A stretch of 64,000 nt of DNA, taken from the NCBI GenBank assembly GCA_031763025.1, contig JASSKH010000003.1, positions 124,001 to 188,000 on the forward strand, read 5' to 3'. The DNA is from Macrocystis pyrifera (taxonomy: Eukaryota > Sar > Phaeophyceae > Laminariales > Laminariaceae). This document shows, piece after piece, positions 33,744-44,380 of the stretch. The notes under the pieces were generated by a model. That model worked only from the letters and a program-made list of their open reading frames with translations, had not been told where the DNA came from and did not search any database. The position numbers and the translations under genes are program-made. Every line of letters starts with the position of its first letter. Position 1 is the stretch's first letter.

Positions 33744-33849
33744 GTAGTTACTAAAATACTGTTTCTGTAGTCTGGTCGCGGACTGGCTCATACTGTAGGT
33801 GGTAAGCTTTTACTGTGAGCACATTGGCGATGGTTGCGCTAGATCTTTC

Positions 33850-33892
33850 GTTAGGGTTAGGGCTAGGGCTAGGGTTAGGGTTAGGGTTAGGG
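33850..33892 (+). repeat. Interstitial telomere-type repeat
   Basis: Seven consecutive TTAGGG or CTAGGG hexamers. TTAGGG is the telomere unit of many stramenopiles. Both flanks continue as unique sequence, so this is an internal tract, not a chromosome end. Confidence 0.9.
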
Positions 33893-36800
33893 TACATCAA
33901 CTGTTACGCGAACAACCGCGAGTTATTCCCCAGTTTTCACCTGTCTATGTCGACATTTCAACTGAATCCCCCTTGAAAGGCACCACTCATGAAATAAAGT
34001 ACGCACAATCTCGTCTCACGGACCGACAGATGCAAATACCATCCTAACAAATCATGGACTTGCATGGGTTGACTATGCACGTTGTATCTACTACGGACTA
34101 GGGCCGGTATCTCCGCCCCAATGGCGGACAGTCTTGCTGTAGATCATCTGGACCCTAGCCTGTCGTTATGATACGTTGTGCAGGATCAACATAGTACAGG
34201 CCCAGCCCAGGAAACGTGTCCTAGATAAGTTCAGCGTATACGGGCCCCACCCGGCAACATGAACTAGATCATACAGATCAGGAATCTATCAACAGCCCTA
34301 AAACATTTCGATCATGAAGTGGGAATAGATTACTTGTCTATTGTGTGGAACCATCGGATCCAGGGGTTGTTGCCGTTCGACCGCGAATATTTGTGGAATT
34401 TTGACAGATGGCTTACAGTAGATGATTAAAACCCATGTTTATATCCAGAACTCCGCACGACAGACTGACCCCGAGGGTACAGAAAGGCATGCGCGATCGT
34501 CGTCGAGACGGACCTTCGTTCGTGCTAACAAGCGCAACGATAATCGGTGGCAACACTGTTAAGCCTTTGCCATAGACCACGTTGCTCGCGGTGGTCGACA
34601 TTGCTGTCGCACGAAGGGTGCTACTTCTTATAAATCCTGATGGGTCTAAATATTCAAAGAATCGGTTGATATCCTAGTAATAATATAATACCATGACCGG
34701 GTCCAGCGGTGTTGGGTAGTTCTTTTGAGGAGCTCAGTGAGTTGAGAATATTCGGCTGAATTTGGAATTCCACTCGTAGCATGGGACTAAGGCAGGGGCC
34801 CGGAGAGGAGGGTCTACCCAGAAGCCTGGCTCAGGGGCACTGGGAGAAAAGGTATAGTACGGTGTCGCAGGCAAAATTGTACATAACCTAACAACAGAAC
34901 AGTTATCAATAGCCGAGGCGGTGGTGTTACGTCCCACAAGACGCGGGCTGACTGACCCCACAGCGCCTAAGGCGGGGTGCTACAGGAGTTGGGGTTGAGA
35001 AGCTGGTGGGTCAACGCGACGTGCTGGCGAAGCTGGAATGGATACATGCTATGGTTGGGGTGCATTACCTACTTTTTCTAGGGCTCCTCACTTGAAAGCC
35101 TCTTCGAACAACAAACCCAAAAACTGGCTTCGAGAAAAAATATTGTACAATCCCACGGCCTAGCTATACAGCGAATAATAAAATGTAAGATGTAAAACAC
35201 AGGTTAGGGGAGGTGTTCCAACGATGGTGAGTACAGATTCTCCGTGGCCTTAAGGAGTCCCCGCAGTCAGAGACGTTTTGCCTAAGCAATGGTATAAGGA
35301 CGTAAGGCATGCCCTATCGTAGAACGCGTCAAAACGCGGAGATGGAAAGATGGAGCAAACGTTTTGCGCTGGAAAAAGTCAAGAAAGAAGTCATACCATG
35401 AAGTAACAGGTGTAAGGCAGCAGAGGGCGTGAGGCTGGGCGCGCTTCGCCGCCATCAGAGACAAAGGGCGAAATGGGACCCACAAACGTTCGACCCCAAC
35501 CCTCCTCCTCCGAACTGCCAGGTCGATCAAGAGGTATGGACGACGACGTCGAGTTGCCGCAGCAAAGTGGTAACTCATAGCAGTACACCTGGAACGGTCA
35601 GCTGCAAAAACAGTACCTGGTACTTCGTGCCAGACAAGTTTTCACCTAAATAAAAGTAAAAACTGTGGTAGCACCCATCTCAATTTGTTTACAGTAGGTT
35701 GCCCAATTGGCGGGGGCTGCAACAACCCCTTTCGATAAAAAATGCAAGCTAAGCCTTACACACGATTCCATTGCCTGCGTATTAATAGTTACTGAACGAA
35801 TTATATTGTAAAACATAACGAAGGTTCTACAGCAGGGTTCCAATGATGTTGGGTAGTTCGTTCCTCTGTGGGGGAGCTCCGTCAGGCAGAAATATGTTCT
35901 CAAAAGTAATGTGTTACATATTTTTATAATTAATATCTCTATCGTAGCACGCGTCAGGGAGGGTGCTTGTTTCACCATGGTAGTAAGGTGCCCGCAACCC
36001 TCTCACCCCCCCCCCTCTCTCGAAGAATACACCGTAGTGCATCATCAAATAGTAGCGCATTACACGTTATATTTTGTGATGAACAAAAGAGAATTTTGGG
36101 ATGTTGCACTCGTAGTGTATATGATGTGAGTATTACATACAGTTCGCAACTTGCGGAGCATCGTGACATGCATTGGTGGAACACACGACCACGTGGCCTG
36201 GTGGTTGGTATTAATGGTGCTGCGCACAAATCATGTACTATTGATAACACGAGGTACTATTCTTACCGTGACCATTTACGGCTGTATGACGCCGCTACTG
36301 AAAGACTCTTACCAGGCAAACTCATGAAAACTGAACAGAGGCTGGAAACTGAACAAAGTTCGTCTACGAAGTGCCCTCCAAATAAATTGGAATATCCACT
36401 TGTTAGGGCACTCGCGCCGATGCACAATAACTACAGTACGTCCGTAGTCTTTACATATGTATAGCAGCTCGTGCTATAGACAGGAGACACGCCGATCTCG
36501 GACTATTTCCAAGCGTGGTGCGTAGCTCCGTCTGTCGAAAGTTATCCCGCGTATCTTGCGTTTCGCTCGTATTAGGTTCGATACTGCTGGCTGCTTCTAA
36601 CGCTCTTTGGAGTGTGCCGTGCTGGCCTCGCTCTCAAGGCTGATGTCCTCCGACAATGCTCGCTGTTGCTACTCTATTCCTTGTATTGTGTGGTGGTAGT
36701 GGCGCTTTGGGCCATGTATATAAGGCCTGGTGAGTTCACACGGCTTGCATGCGCAAGCTTACCTGCTCACTTGCCGTAAACGTGTCGTAACAACCTCACT

Positions 36801-39009
36801 GACACCGAGTAAAAACTCTCTATTAGTGGGATATTGCAGATAGATGCAGCTACATACAATCTGAGTTTCAGCGCAATCTTCTATCTGTCTAACAGAAAGA
36901 ACGTATTCGTGTATCGGAATGAAGCCCCGAACGCATGGAACTGGTGCACCCGGCCCAACCTTCCAATGACGGCAGGTACCTGCTGCGTCATTAGGCGCAT
37001 CTATCTGGTGACTCAATAACAGGGGGCGGCGACCGACGACTCCACACATGAGAACAGTAGCAGCGGGGAAAGCTAAATACTGCTACAGTAAGTAATACAA
37101 CACATACCATACAAGAGCCAAACAATAAATAATGTGTACGAGTACGACTATGTAGCGAGAACCCGGATATTGTATTCAAGAACTCGGAGTACCCGGTAGC
37201 CCCTTCACAACTACCATGTGCCGTTACTACCAAGCGTATGTCACCTCGGCAGTGAGCTGTTATGAACGACTCGGCTATACTGTGAGGAGGGCGCTGGACA
37301 TCTGTCTGCAAGAAAATAGCAACCGACAGGAACGTAACGAATGATGGAAGGAGAGCATGCAACACGCACGGCAATTACCCTGCCTGATGGAGTAGCATGA
37401 TAGATAACATGATCATCATCGTGCAATATCGTACACTGGACGTAAAACGCTGTCCCCATATTTTCCTTGACGACGGGATAACTACACGTGTTATACCTGG
37501 TATGAAGTACCAGGAGTGTAATAAATACTTAATCAGTGTATGCGTCGCTGGCGGTTCGCTTCTTCTTTCCTTGGTTTCAACGATTTTTAACATGGTTCGA
37601 GAACCTGGAGTCCTCAGAAACACTGACCTGGTACGTACGTCTTATGAGTATCATGCAAGTATATTGGTGTGTACTTATCGTATTATTTTGCCATACCAGT
37701 ACGATACTATCATTAAGTACAGCAGTACCTGATATGCTACGAGTAGCAGTGGTACTGGACAAACAATCTCCTGGATTACTGGATACTGAATGTCATGGAG
37801 GCTGGTGGCGCCAGCCAAAGCTTGACGAGAGCTCCCCAGTGATCGAGCTTCGGCACGTTACCAATGATTTTTCTTGAATGTGACTCGGAGAAAAGTCGAT
37901 AAATTGAAACAAAGACAGAAACAGTATACTTCGAAACATTCTATTAATAGCAGACTTCCTGGTCCTCACAACAAGAGGTTCAGTACTCGTACGTGGCACA
38001 CCTGCTTTCTTTCCCCGTCTGCCCTAACTCGACGATGGCGATTCAGGTGCTGGGGGCGCAGAAGATTTTGAGCCTCTGCAGATATCTCGGATGTGGTGAT
38101 AGCAGACAGCTCGATCCGAACCACCAACTTCGCGGTGACCGTTTAGCGCGACGTCACCCTTGCCACCAAACGAGGCCCGCCTGTCTTCGAAAATATTTTC
38201 CGTTCGGTGTACAGCAGTAGCACCTGCGAAGGCCTCGACTGCTGTGGCGGGCGGGTCGTTGATTTCCTGCAAGCCGATGAAGCGATGTATTTGTTGAGGA
38301 TTAAACGACATCTAGCGGGTTGTTTGAAGATCCGTTTGCCGCGACTTCTTCCGTCACGCCATTTCATCGATCCAAAAGTGGGACTACCGGAAATGTCTTA
38401 CTTTCTTATACCAGGTATATACCAGGCACCACACCTCTAGACTCTGTATGAATTGTAAGATAGTGTGATGACAACAAATACAGCTTTTTATTGATGACGG
38501 CTGAACTAAGGCGCGTACCGGTTATAGTTTTTGATATCATGTCGAGAGTTTCGATATATTCGACACATCGTATCGAACGTGTTTCGCCGTCCATCCCTGT
38601 GCGGCATCGCCGTGTTTTTTTTTTTTGCTGACGCTGAAAGAATTTTTGGATGTATCAAATACCGAAGTTGCACGTATACTTGTATCGTACCTGTGGTACG
38701 GATTATCTTTTTGTCTGTTGGTATTGTATCGGTTTCGACTCCGATATCGATATCCAACACTGCCAGTGAATATTTTTATATATCTGGTCTACTAAAAGTA
38801 GAGCAGCAATATTATATATTATCGTAATGGGAAAAAAAAATGGGGCAATGGGACGATGGAGCAACGGGATGATGAGCAATGGGTAATGGGCCGGTCACCA
38901 GTACAGTGCAGTACGCTGTACCGAGCACCAGGTCGTGGGGAGAATCAACGGGCCTTCGGTACGTCTTCAGTTGACTGCTACCTGGTACGCCGTCTGGCCA
39001 TTGTGATGG
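33893..39009. other. Long stretch without supported gene
   Basis: Numerous short frames, none with a domain. A plus-strand stretch at about 38036-38440 reads coding-like across two stops (for example RGPPVFENIFRSVYSSSTC) but I cannot identify it. The words gttgggtagttc ... ggagctc recur at 34713 and 35849, hinting at a short dispersed repeat. TACCWGGTA words occur at 35613, 37493, 38409 and 38979. A degenerate caatggg minisatellite lies at 38827-38890. Confidence 0.4.
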
Positions 39010-39338
39010 TATTACCTACTGAGCTATATGAGTAGATCGATCGATTACTCAGGTTAATCCATATAAATAACACTTTCCCCCCCTCTGAACGGCGGGATCT
39101 TTGGGGCCTCGGTACCGTATACGGCCGTACGCTGACCTACGCGCTTCGTTTCAATACCCGGGGGACCAGGGAGATGCGTTTTTAAGGATGCACGCGCAAG
39201 CGTTTCTAGAAAAGAAGCGTTCGCAGTGATATTCGAACCCGTGTCCTCGACGACGTCTAATCTGAAGGTGTTGCCGGTACGGAGCTATAGGGGTAAAAGA
39301 TCGACCGATTACCCAGCCAGGGGGAAATCCTTATAACA
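39010..39338 (-). mobile_element. Miniature LTR-like element with tRNA-like core, copy 2
   Basis: Terminal direct repeats at 39010-39072 and 39269-39338 share the ends of copy 1 (TGTT...TAACA on the right). The minus-strand purine tract AGAGGGGGGAAAG directly precedes the downstream repeat. The interior holds a box B/T-arm (gggttcgaatatcac, minus strand) and is homologous to the interior of 40912-41246. Repeats are more diverged than in copy 1, and no target duplication remains. Confidence 0.6.
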
Positions 39339-39371
39339 CCATCGACAATCAAAATCGTTTCAACCACACTA

Positions 39372-39375
39372 TATA

Positions 39376-39416
<41 letters not shown>
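39372..39416. repeat. TA dinucleotide microsatellite
   Basis: About 20 TA units beginning just after ctatatatga and ending before tcaggtg. Confidence 0.9.
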
Positions 39417-39418
<2 letters not shown>

Positions 39419-39927
39419 GTGTGGCAACCACAACTACTCTGTAACATCTTCGGGGTAAAATCTTTTTCGTACCGGTATGTATGTAGGATACGTATTGCCA
39501 GGATTCAAAACAGAAGGTACAGACAAGTTCCCTGAGGTATTCTTCCGCTTATGTTTTCTGGCGCCTGTCCTGTGACTACGGAATCATTATTTTGGACACG
39601 AGCTAATGTGAAAACAACAACCCCAGGAACAGAGTCAGTTCACTCTTCCCCTTCTTATTAATAGAGGTATTCGGAAGACAGACACTGAAACTATAGAGCA
39701 TAGAGCGGAATCCATGGAGCGGAAATCGTTGAATGCATCTTAACATTCTTCGTATTCTCACAACTTCGTCAAACATATGCTACTTAATTAAGTACGTACC
39801 TGATGATATAGTGAGCCTTTCGCGTAGAGAGGATGTATACTTAGCCCCATCTTCGAGATATTTCCTGAGATTATCTACAGTACACCTTTATATATGCTAC
39901 CACCCCTCGAAGCTAAACGATATGTCG
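39417..39927. other. No recognisable gene
   Basis: Only short frames; nothing annotated between the TA tract and the SINE. Confidence 0.5.
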
Positions 39928-40258
39928 GCGTCCCCGGTGGCTTGGTAGGTGGTCCGCGTGCCTATCAAGATCAATTTCGTGGGTTCAAGTCTCACCGAGT
40001 GCATGCTCGTAGGGACTTTTTCTTGCATAAAAAAATGATTAGCGGAAAGCGCGAGAGCGTGAGTTAGCTACATTCGATGAAAATCGACGAGCAGTGGGAA
40101 TGCTGAACCCTATGCGCGACAAAAATAAAGGCACGCACCGGGGGGGAGAAGGGACGACACCTGTGACCACGGCTTGTCCAGAAGATCGTTGAGGGTAAAA
40201 CCTCCTACGAGTTAGGCTGGGAAGTGAAAGTGATGATTAAAAAAAAAAAAAAAAAAAA
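39928..40258 (+). mobile_element. tRNA-derived SINE, copy 2
   Basis: Plus-strand copy of the family at 18699-19026 and 42525-42865. The A box tggcttggtagg is at 39938-39949 and the B box ggttcaagtctc at 39982-39993. The body runs to a 20-base poly(A) tail at 40239-40258. It is nearly colinear with the other copies, with scattered substitutions and small indels. Confidence 0.85.
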
Positions 40259-40911
40259 GACTAAAAGAAAAAAACGATACTCTTCGGGGGGGGTTATAGT
40301 TTTATTGAAACTGGGAAAAAAAAAAAACTGACAAAAATCCCAACCCGCTACTTAGTTTGTTCTCAATTCGGACATGGTGGCGAGTGTGGCTCTGTTTGCT
40401 CTTTTTCGCGTTTTGGTTCAACCCCTGGCTCAAATTTGACTTTGAGTACGGCCTGATATGGCCCAAAGGTCATCGTGCTGTTTTGCTCTACTGTATGTAT
40501 TATTAATTTTAATGGTAGTGAAGCCAAATCGCGTAAGCACATGTCCAGCAGTGCGCCTCAAGCGGGGCCCTCCAGGGGCGCCTTTGGTAGGGCCCCCTCG
40601 CGAGCCAAGCCGGGGGGGCGCTCCAGTTCGAATTCAATTTCCTGGCTGCAGGCGCAACCGGGGTGCCTTGTCTTGGCTGACGTTATTATAGCACAGCAAT
40701 ACCCAGCTCTACCCATTGGCCGCTCAGCTGACGTCGTCCATTTTTTCAGAGCCATGTTAGGGGCAATTCCCGAGGATGGCGGGAATCGTGGTGAATCAAC
40801 CATGAAGGAGTTACCAGTCAGAAATAAACAAAAACACTAATAAAGAGCGAACCACGGCGAATCGAATGGTGGTGGATTTTCTTGTTCTCGAAGCAGAAAC
40901 CGCTGTGAAGA
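40259..40911. other. No recognisable gene; repeat-derived sequence
   Basis: 40458-40840 has two overlapping frames without known domains. 40770-40905 carries words (aattcccgaggatggcggga, ggtgaatcaacc, ggagttaccagt) that recur inverted at 41740-41800, so it belongs to the same repeat complex. Confidence 0.45.
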
Positions 40912-41246
40912 GGTTTCCTACTGAGCTATATGGGTAATAGACCCAGCTATTACCCAACCCAGGGTAATCCTTATAACAACACTCTCCCCGCATCTGGACG
41001 GTGGAATATTTGGGGCGTCGGTAACGTGTACGGTCGTACGATGACCTGCCCGCTTCGTTTCGAGACCCGGGGAACCAAGGAGATATGCTTTTCAGGGATG
41101 CACGCGAAAGCGTTTTTATTTTAAAAAAAGTTCAAAGTGAGGTTGAAACCCGTGTCCTCGACGACGTCAAATGTGAAGGTGTTACCTACTGAGCTATAGG
41201 GGTAAAAGATCGATAGATTTCCCAGCCCGGGGTAATATTTGTAGTA
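40912..41246 (-). mobile_element. Miniature LTR-like element with tRNA-like core, copy 3
   Basis: Terminal repeats at 40912-40978 and 41180-41246 (67 bp each) are related to those of copies 1 and 2. The interior aligns with that of 39010-39338 (shared words cggtcgtacg/cggccgtacg, gatgcacgcg, cgtgtcctcgacgacgtc). Minus strand shows tagctcagtaggtaacac (box A) and gggtttcaacctcac (box B). No target duplication is evident. A further terminal-repeat remnant lies at about 41398-41431. Confidence 0.6.
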
Positions 41247-41469
41247 TCTCGGCATGGCGGAATTTCACCACGGGAAACGATTAACAATCGCCGAAGCACC
41301 ACAAGAAAGACCAAAACATGGCGAATCGAATGACGGCGTTTTTTTTTTTGTTCGCGAGGTAGGAACCGCGGTATGACCACATGAATTCGAACCAAATCCC
41401 TTGCCAATCCAGGGTAATCCTTATAATCAACACCCCGGTATGATCACGGGAATTTCACCACGGGAAATT

Positions 41470-41735
41470 CGATCAACAATCGCAAAAGCACCATAAAAAA
41501 AACCAAACCACGACGAATCGAATGACGGTATTTTTTTTCTTTGTTCACGAAGTAGGAACCGAAGTATGACCGCGGGAAGTTTACCACGGGAATCGATCGG
41601 TTTTATCACGGGAATTCGATCGAGCGTAAACTTTCCGTGGCCATACCGCGGTTCCTACTTCGTGAAACAAGAAAACACGCCGCTATTCAGTTCGCCGTAG
41701 TTCAGTCTTTAGTATGGTGCTTTTGAGATTGTTCC
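41470..41735. repeat. Large imperfect foldback
   Basis: The left arm (about 41470-41583) and right arm (about 41628-41735) are inverted copies of about 105 bp, sharing caaaagcaccata, cgaagtaggaaccg and gaagtttac/gtaaactt words, around a roughly 45-bp centre. A third related arm lies at 41280-41372. It looks like a foldback transposon or an inverted duplication of a repeat unit. Confidence 0.6.
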
Positions 41736-41838
41736 TCACTGGTAACTCCGTTATGGTTGATTCATCGCGATTCCCGCCATTCTCGGGAATTGCTCCCAAC
41801 GAGGCCTGTATTTTTTCCGGGAACAAAGTGGAATTCCT

Positions 41839-42085
41839 GTGCTGCCTGGAACCGGAGATCTTCCTCCATTCCCACTTAGTCTTGTCCCATAAGTCATGGA
41901 CTTACTCGCTCAAATTATTCTGCGACTTCCCGCCCGGGTGCCTATTGCCACGTGTTCTACTGTGCTGCCTGCAACCTGGAATCTTCCTCCATTCCCACTT
42001 AGGCATGTCCCATAAGTCATCGACTCACTCGTACAACTTGTTTTGCGATTTTCCGCCTAGATTCCTCCGGCGATCGTCACGTGTT
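41839..42085. repeat. Two-copy tandem repeat, period 123 bp
   Basis: 41839-41961 and 41962-42085 are direct copies sharing gtgctgcctg, cttcctccattcccacttag, tgtcccataagtcat and cacgtgttctac. Neither encodes a recognisable protein. Confidence 0.75.
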
Positions 42086-42522
42086 CTACAGTTACTGTAG
42101 TAAAGAACTATATACTGCACCTATAAACTCGTTTGGAGTGGTTGGTGTTACTTACTCCGTTCCTTGCCCAGTAGATATACTATGTTTTCTTCAGCTTTCA
42201 AGTGTTTTATATGTGTGTTATTTGTTCTTGCCCGGTCGGTGCCTACGTTCGAGTACGTTTAGCAGGTACGACTACGAGGAACGAACGCCTGTTGATGTGT
42301 TTTCTCTTTTTAGCTTGCGACACCCTCGAGATTTCAGGTCAACCATGATCCCGAAGGAAAACCTTGTATACGCTTATACATGTCGGACTTGAGGCGTCTC
42401 AATTATCAGGTATCAGGTTTGATCACTTCCCAGCTATCTTTGCCGGGGGTTGCGCTTCTTGTGTTGTTCTAGAGTCGTCTTACAACGTTCCCGACAAAAT
42501 CCTTAAGATATTCCCGTTGACA

Positions 42523-42524
<2 letters not shown>
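42086..42524. other. No recognisable gene
   Basis: Plus-strand frames of about 100-130 codons occur but run into the SINE poly(T) tract and show no domain. Confidence 0.45.
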
Positions 42525-42556
<32 letters not shown>

Positions 42557-42865
42557 CATCACTTTTACTTTCCAGCCTACTCGTAGGAGGTTTTTACCCT
42601 CGACGATCTTCTGGACAAGCCGTGGTCACAGGTGTCATCCCTTCTCCCCCCCGGTACGTGCCTTTAGTTTTTATCGCGCATAGGGTTCAGCATTCCCACT
42701 GCTCGTCGATTTTCATCGAATGTACAGCTAACTCACGCTCTCGCGCTTTCCGCCAATAAATTTTATGCAAGAAAAAGTCCCTATGAGCATGCACTCGGTG
42801 AGACTCGAAGTCACGAAATTGATCTTGATAGGCTCGCGGACCACCTACCAAGCCACCGGGGACGC
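42525..42865 (-). mobile_element. tRNA-derived SINE, copy 3
   Basis: Minus-strand copy of the family. The tRNA-like head starts at 42865 (gcgtccccggtggcttggta), the box B region is at about 42800-42815, and the 30-base T-run at 42525-42554 is the poly(A) tail. It is closely similar to copy 1. Confidence 0.85.
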
Positions 42866-43713
42866 CGACTGGTGCCATTTAGTACCCGTACGTACCTCGT
42901 ATTAATAGATATGAAACCAAATAACGGCCTTTCTTTACGCGTTATGCATCACGAGAAAATACTGGAGGACTCAAATTACGCATGCATATGGATTCACCAC
43001 GCATCACGTATTAGGTATCCGCAAAAAACGTGACAGTAGTGTTGGAGTCTGCGCATCGTATAAAAATGTATATATATACCAGGTATATCCACGGGTAGAT
43101 ACTGCTGTACATGGGCGTGCGTCGGGTCGAGTTAGTCGGTGGGGGGTAAAATATTATATTGGGCGCAAGGGTACACAAAAACAAAAGTTGGCACCTCACT
43201 TTTGTTGTTGGGTCCCGGACAGAAGAATACTAATACCAAGTAAAACAAAACTAAAAAACAGGGGTTTCTTTCACTTCCGACAAAACTCCCAACCCGCTAC
43301 GTGCACAAGCACAGTTTCTTTTTATTCCAATATGTGGCTCCGTTCTCTCTCTGTTGCTTGTACCCCTCTTGGGCCCACTGGTACCATTTTTAAACTAGCA
43401 GGGGGGCAATCAACGGCCTTCGAGTACACCATCACAAGGGATACTGGGGGGGGGGGGGGGGGGTACGCATGCGTGCATCATGCATGAGTACATGCACAGT
43501 ACATGCACGCATCACCACCACGCATCACCTCCGTCATACTGCTCGTAAAATAATGTGAAGAGTGTTGGAAGCTGGATAAAGCATTCTGCAGATCTTAGTT
43601 GATATAGAGGCATCCACCAGTCAGTAAAAATATACGAACAATGTAGCTGAACCCCCAACTCACACCAACTATCATCGCTGGTGGTTTTTGTGTAGAAAAA
43701 TAACGTTACATAC
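42866..43713. other. No recognisable gene
   Basis: It contains a run of about 17 G near 43446-43462 followed by overlapping gcatg/catgca words (43466-43530). Nothing coding is supported. Confidence 0.45.
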
Positions 43714-43926
43714 CGTATACAGCAGTGCCAGTATGATATTTACTGAGCCTATGCTCCAGAGTTGAAATGCGTCAAGTGACGTCACACGTACGCTAAAGGC
43801 GTGAACAAGATGACTATCGAGAGTTGAGCACCTCGAGGGAACCCAGGCACCCATCGGCATTGCAAATACCAAGCTGGACAATGCTACTATTGCCCCCTCC
43901 TGCACTACAAACGGCAGAGTCATCAA
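43714..43926 (-). CDS. Possible orphan exon, hydrophobic protein
   Basis: A minus-strand ATG at 43926 opens 71 codons with two hydrophobic stretches (IVALSSLVFAMPMGAW and WSIGSVNIILALLYT), ending at ACG|GTATGT, a good splice donor at 43713. I cannot find a convincing next exon downstream, and a LINE fragment lies immediately upstream (43970-44106). It may be the remnant of a gene cut by insertions, or a chance frame. Confidence 0.25.
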
Positions 43927-43969
43927 GGAGAGGGCGACGTGACTTGGGAGTCATGCCACTACCGCGCGG

Positions 43970-44106
43970 TTGTTGTTGTTGTTGTTGTGGTTGTTGTTTT
44001 CTTCACATTAAACCGTTCTTTCTACCCGTCGACATCCAGCACAACCAGTGTCCGTGCCGATTCTTCAATCCTAGAGAGATACAAGTTCTGTGGTCACAAA
44101 GCTACG
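43970..44106 (-). mobile_element. LINE 3'-end fragment
   Basis: The minus strand matches the last approximately 105 bp of the LINE 3' UTR (for example ggtttaatgtgaag and gtgaccacag...), ending in a CAA-type repeat (ttgttgttg on plus, 43971-43998) instead of the CA repeat of the full copies. A severely 5'-truncated insertion of a related subfamily. Confidence 0.75.
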
Positions 44107-44380
44107 CCACACATAGAGATACTACGTTGCCACGTATGTAATGCAACGACATGTCATCATACTGCGTACGACAGGCACGACACACACATTCCATGAATTT
44201 GCTATTATATTTCATATTTTGGGCTTCCTCTGTCTCACCGTCCTTGGGGTGGGCCGAGGAAGCCCGCAAGGACTTACAGCGGTCTAGCAGCAGCCACACG
44301 GGCATCGAGCCTCGGGCTGGGTAGAGAGGGAACCTCGCGCGGTCTGGCGAGTGAGCTGTTCACTCTAAGGACCGCGCGGG

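Noticed and set aside
33850-33892. Chromosome end
   Set aside because: Only seven telomere units, with unique sequence on both sides and other features continuing on each side.
43446-43462. G-run as a possible quadruplex or regulatory element
   Set aside because: A single homopolymer beside short gcatg words, with no gene context. It may simply be a slippage tract or sequencing artefact.
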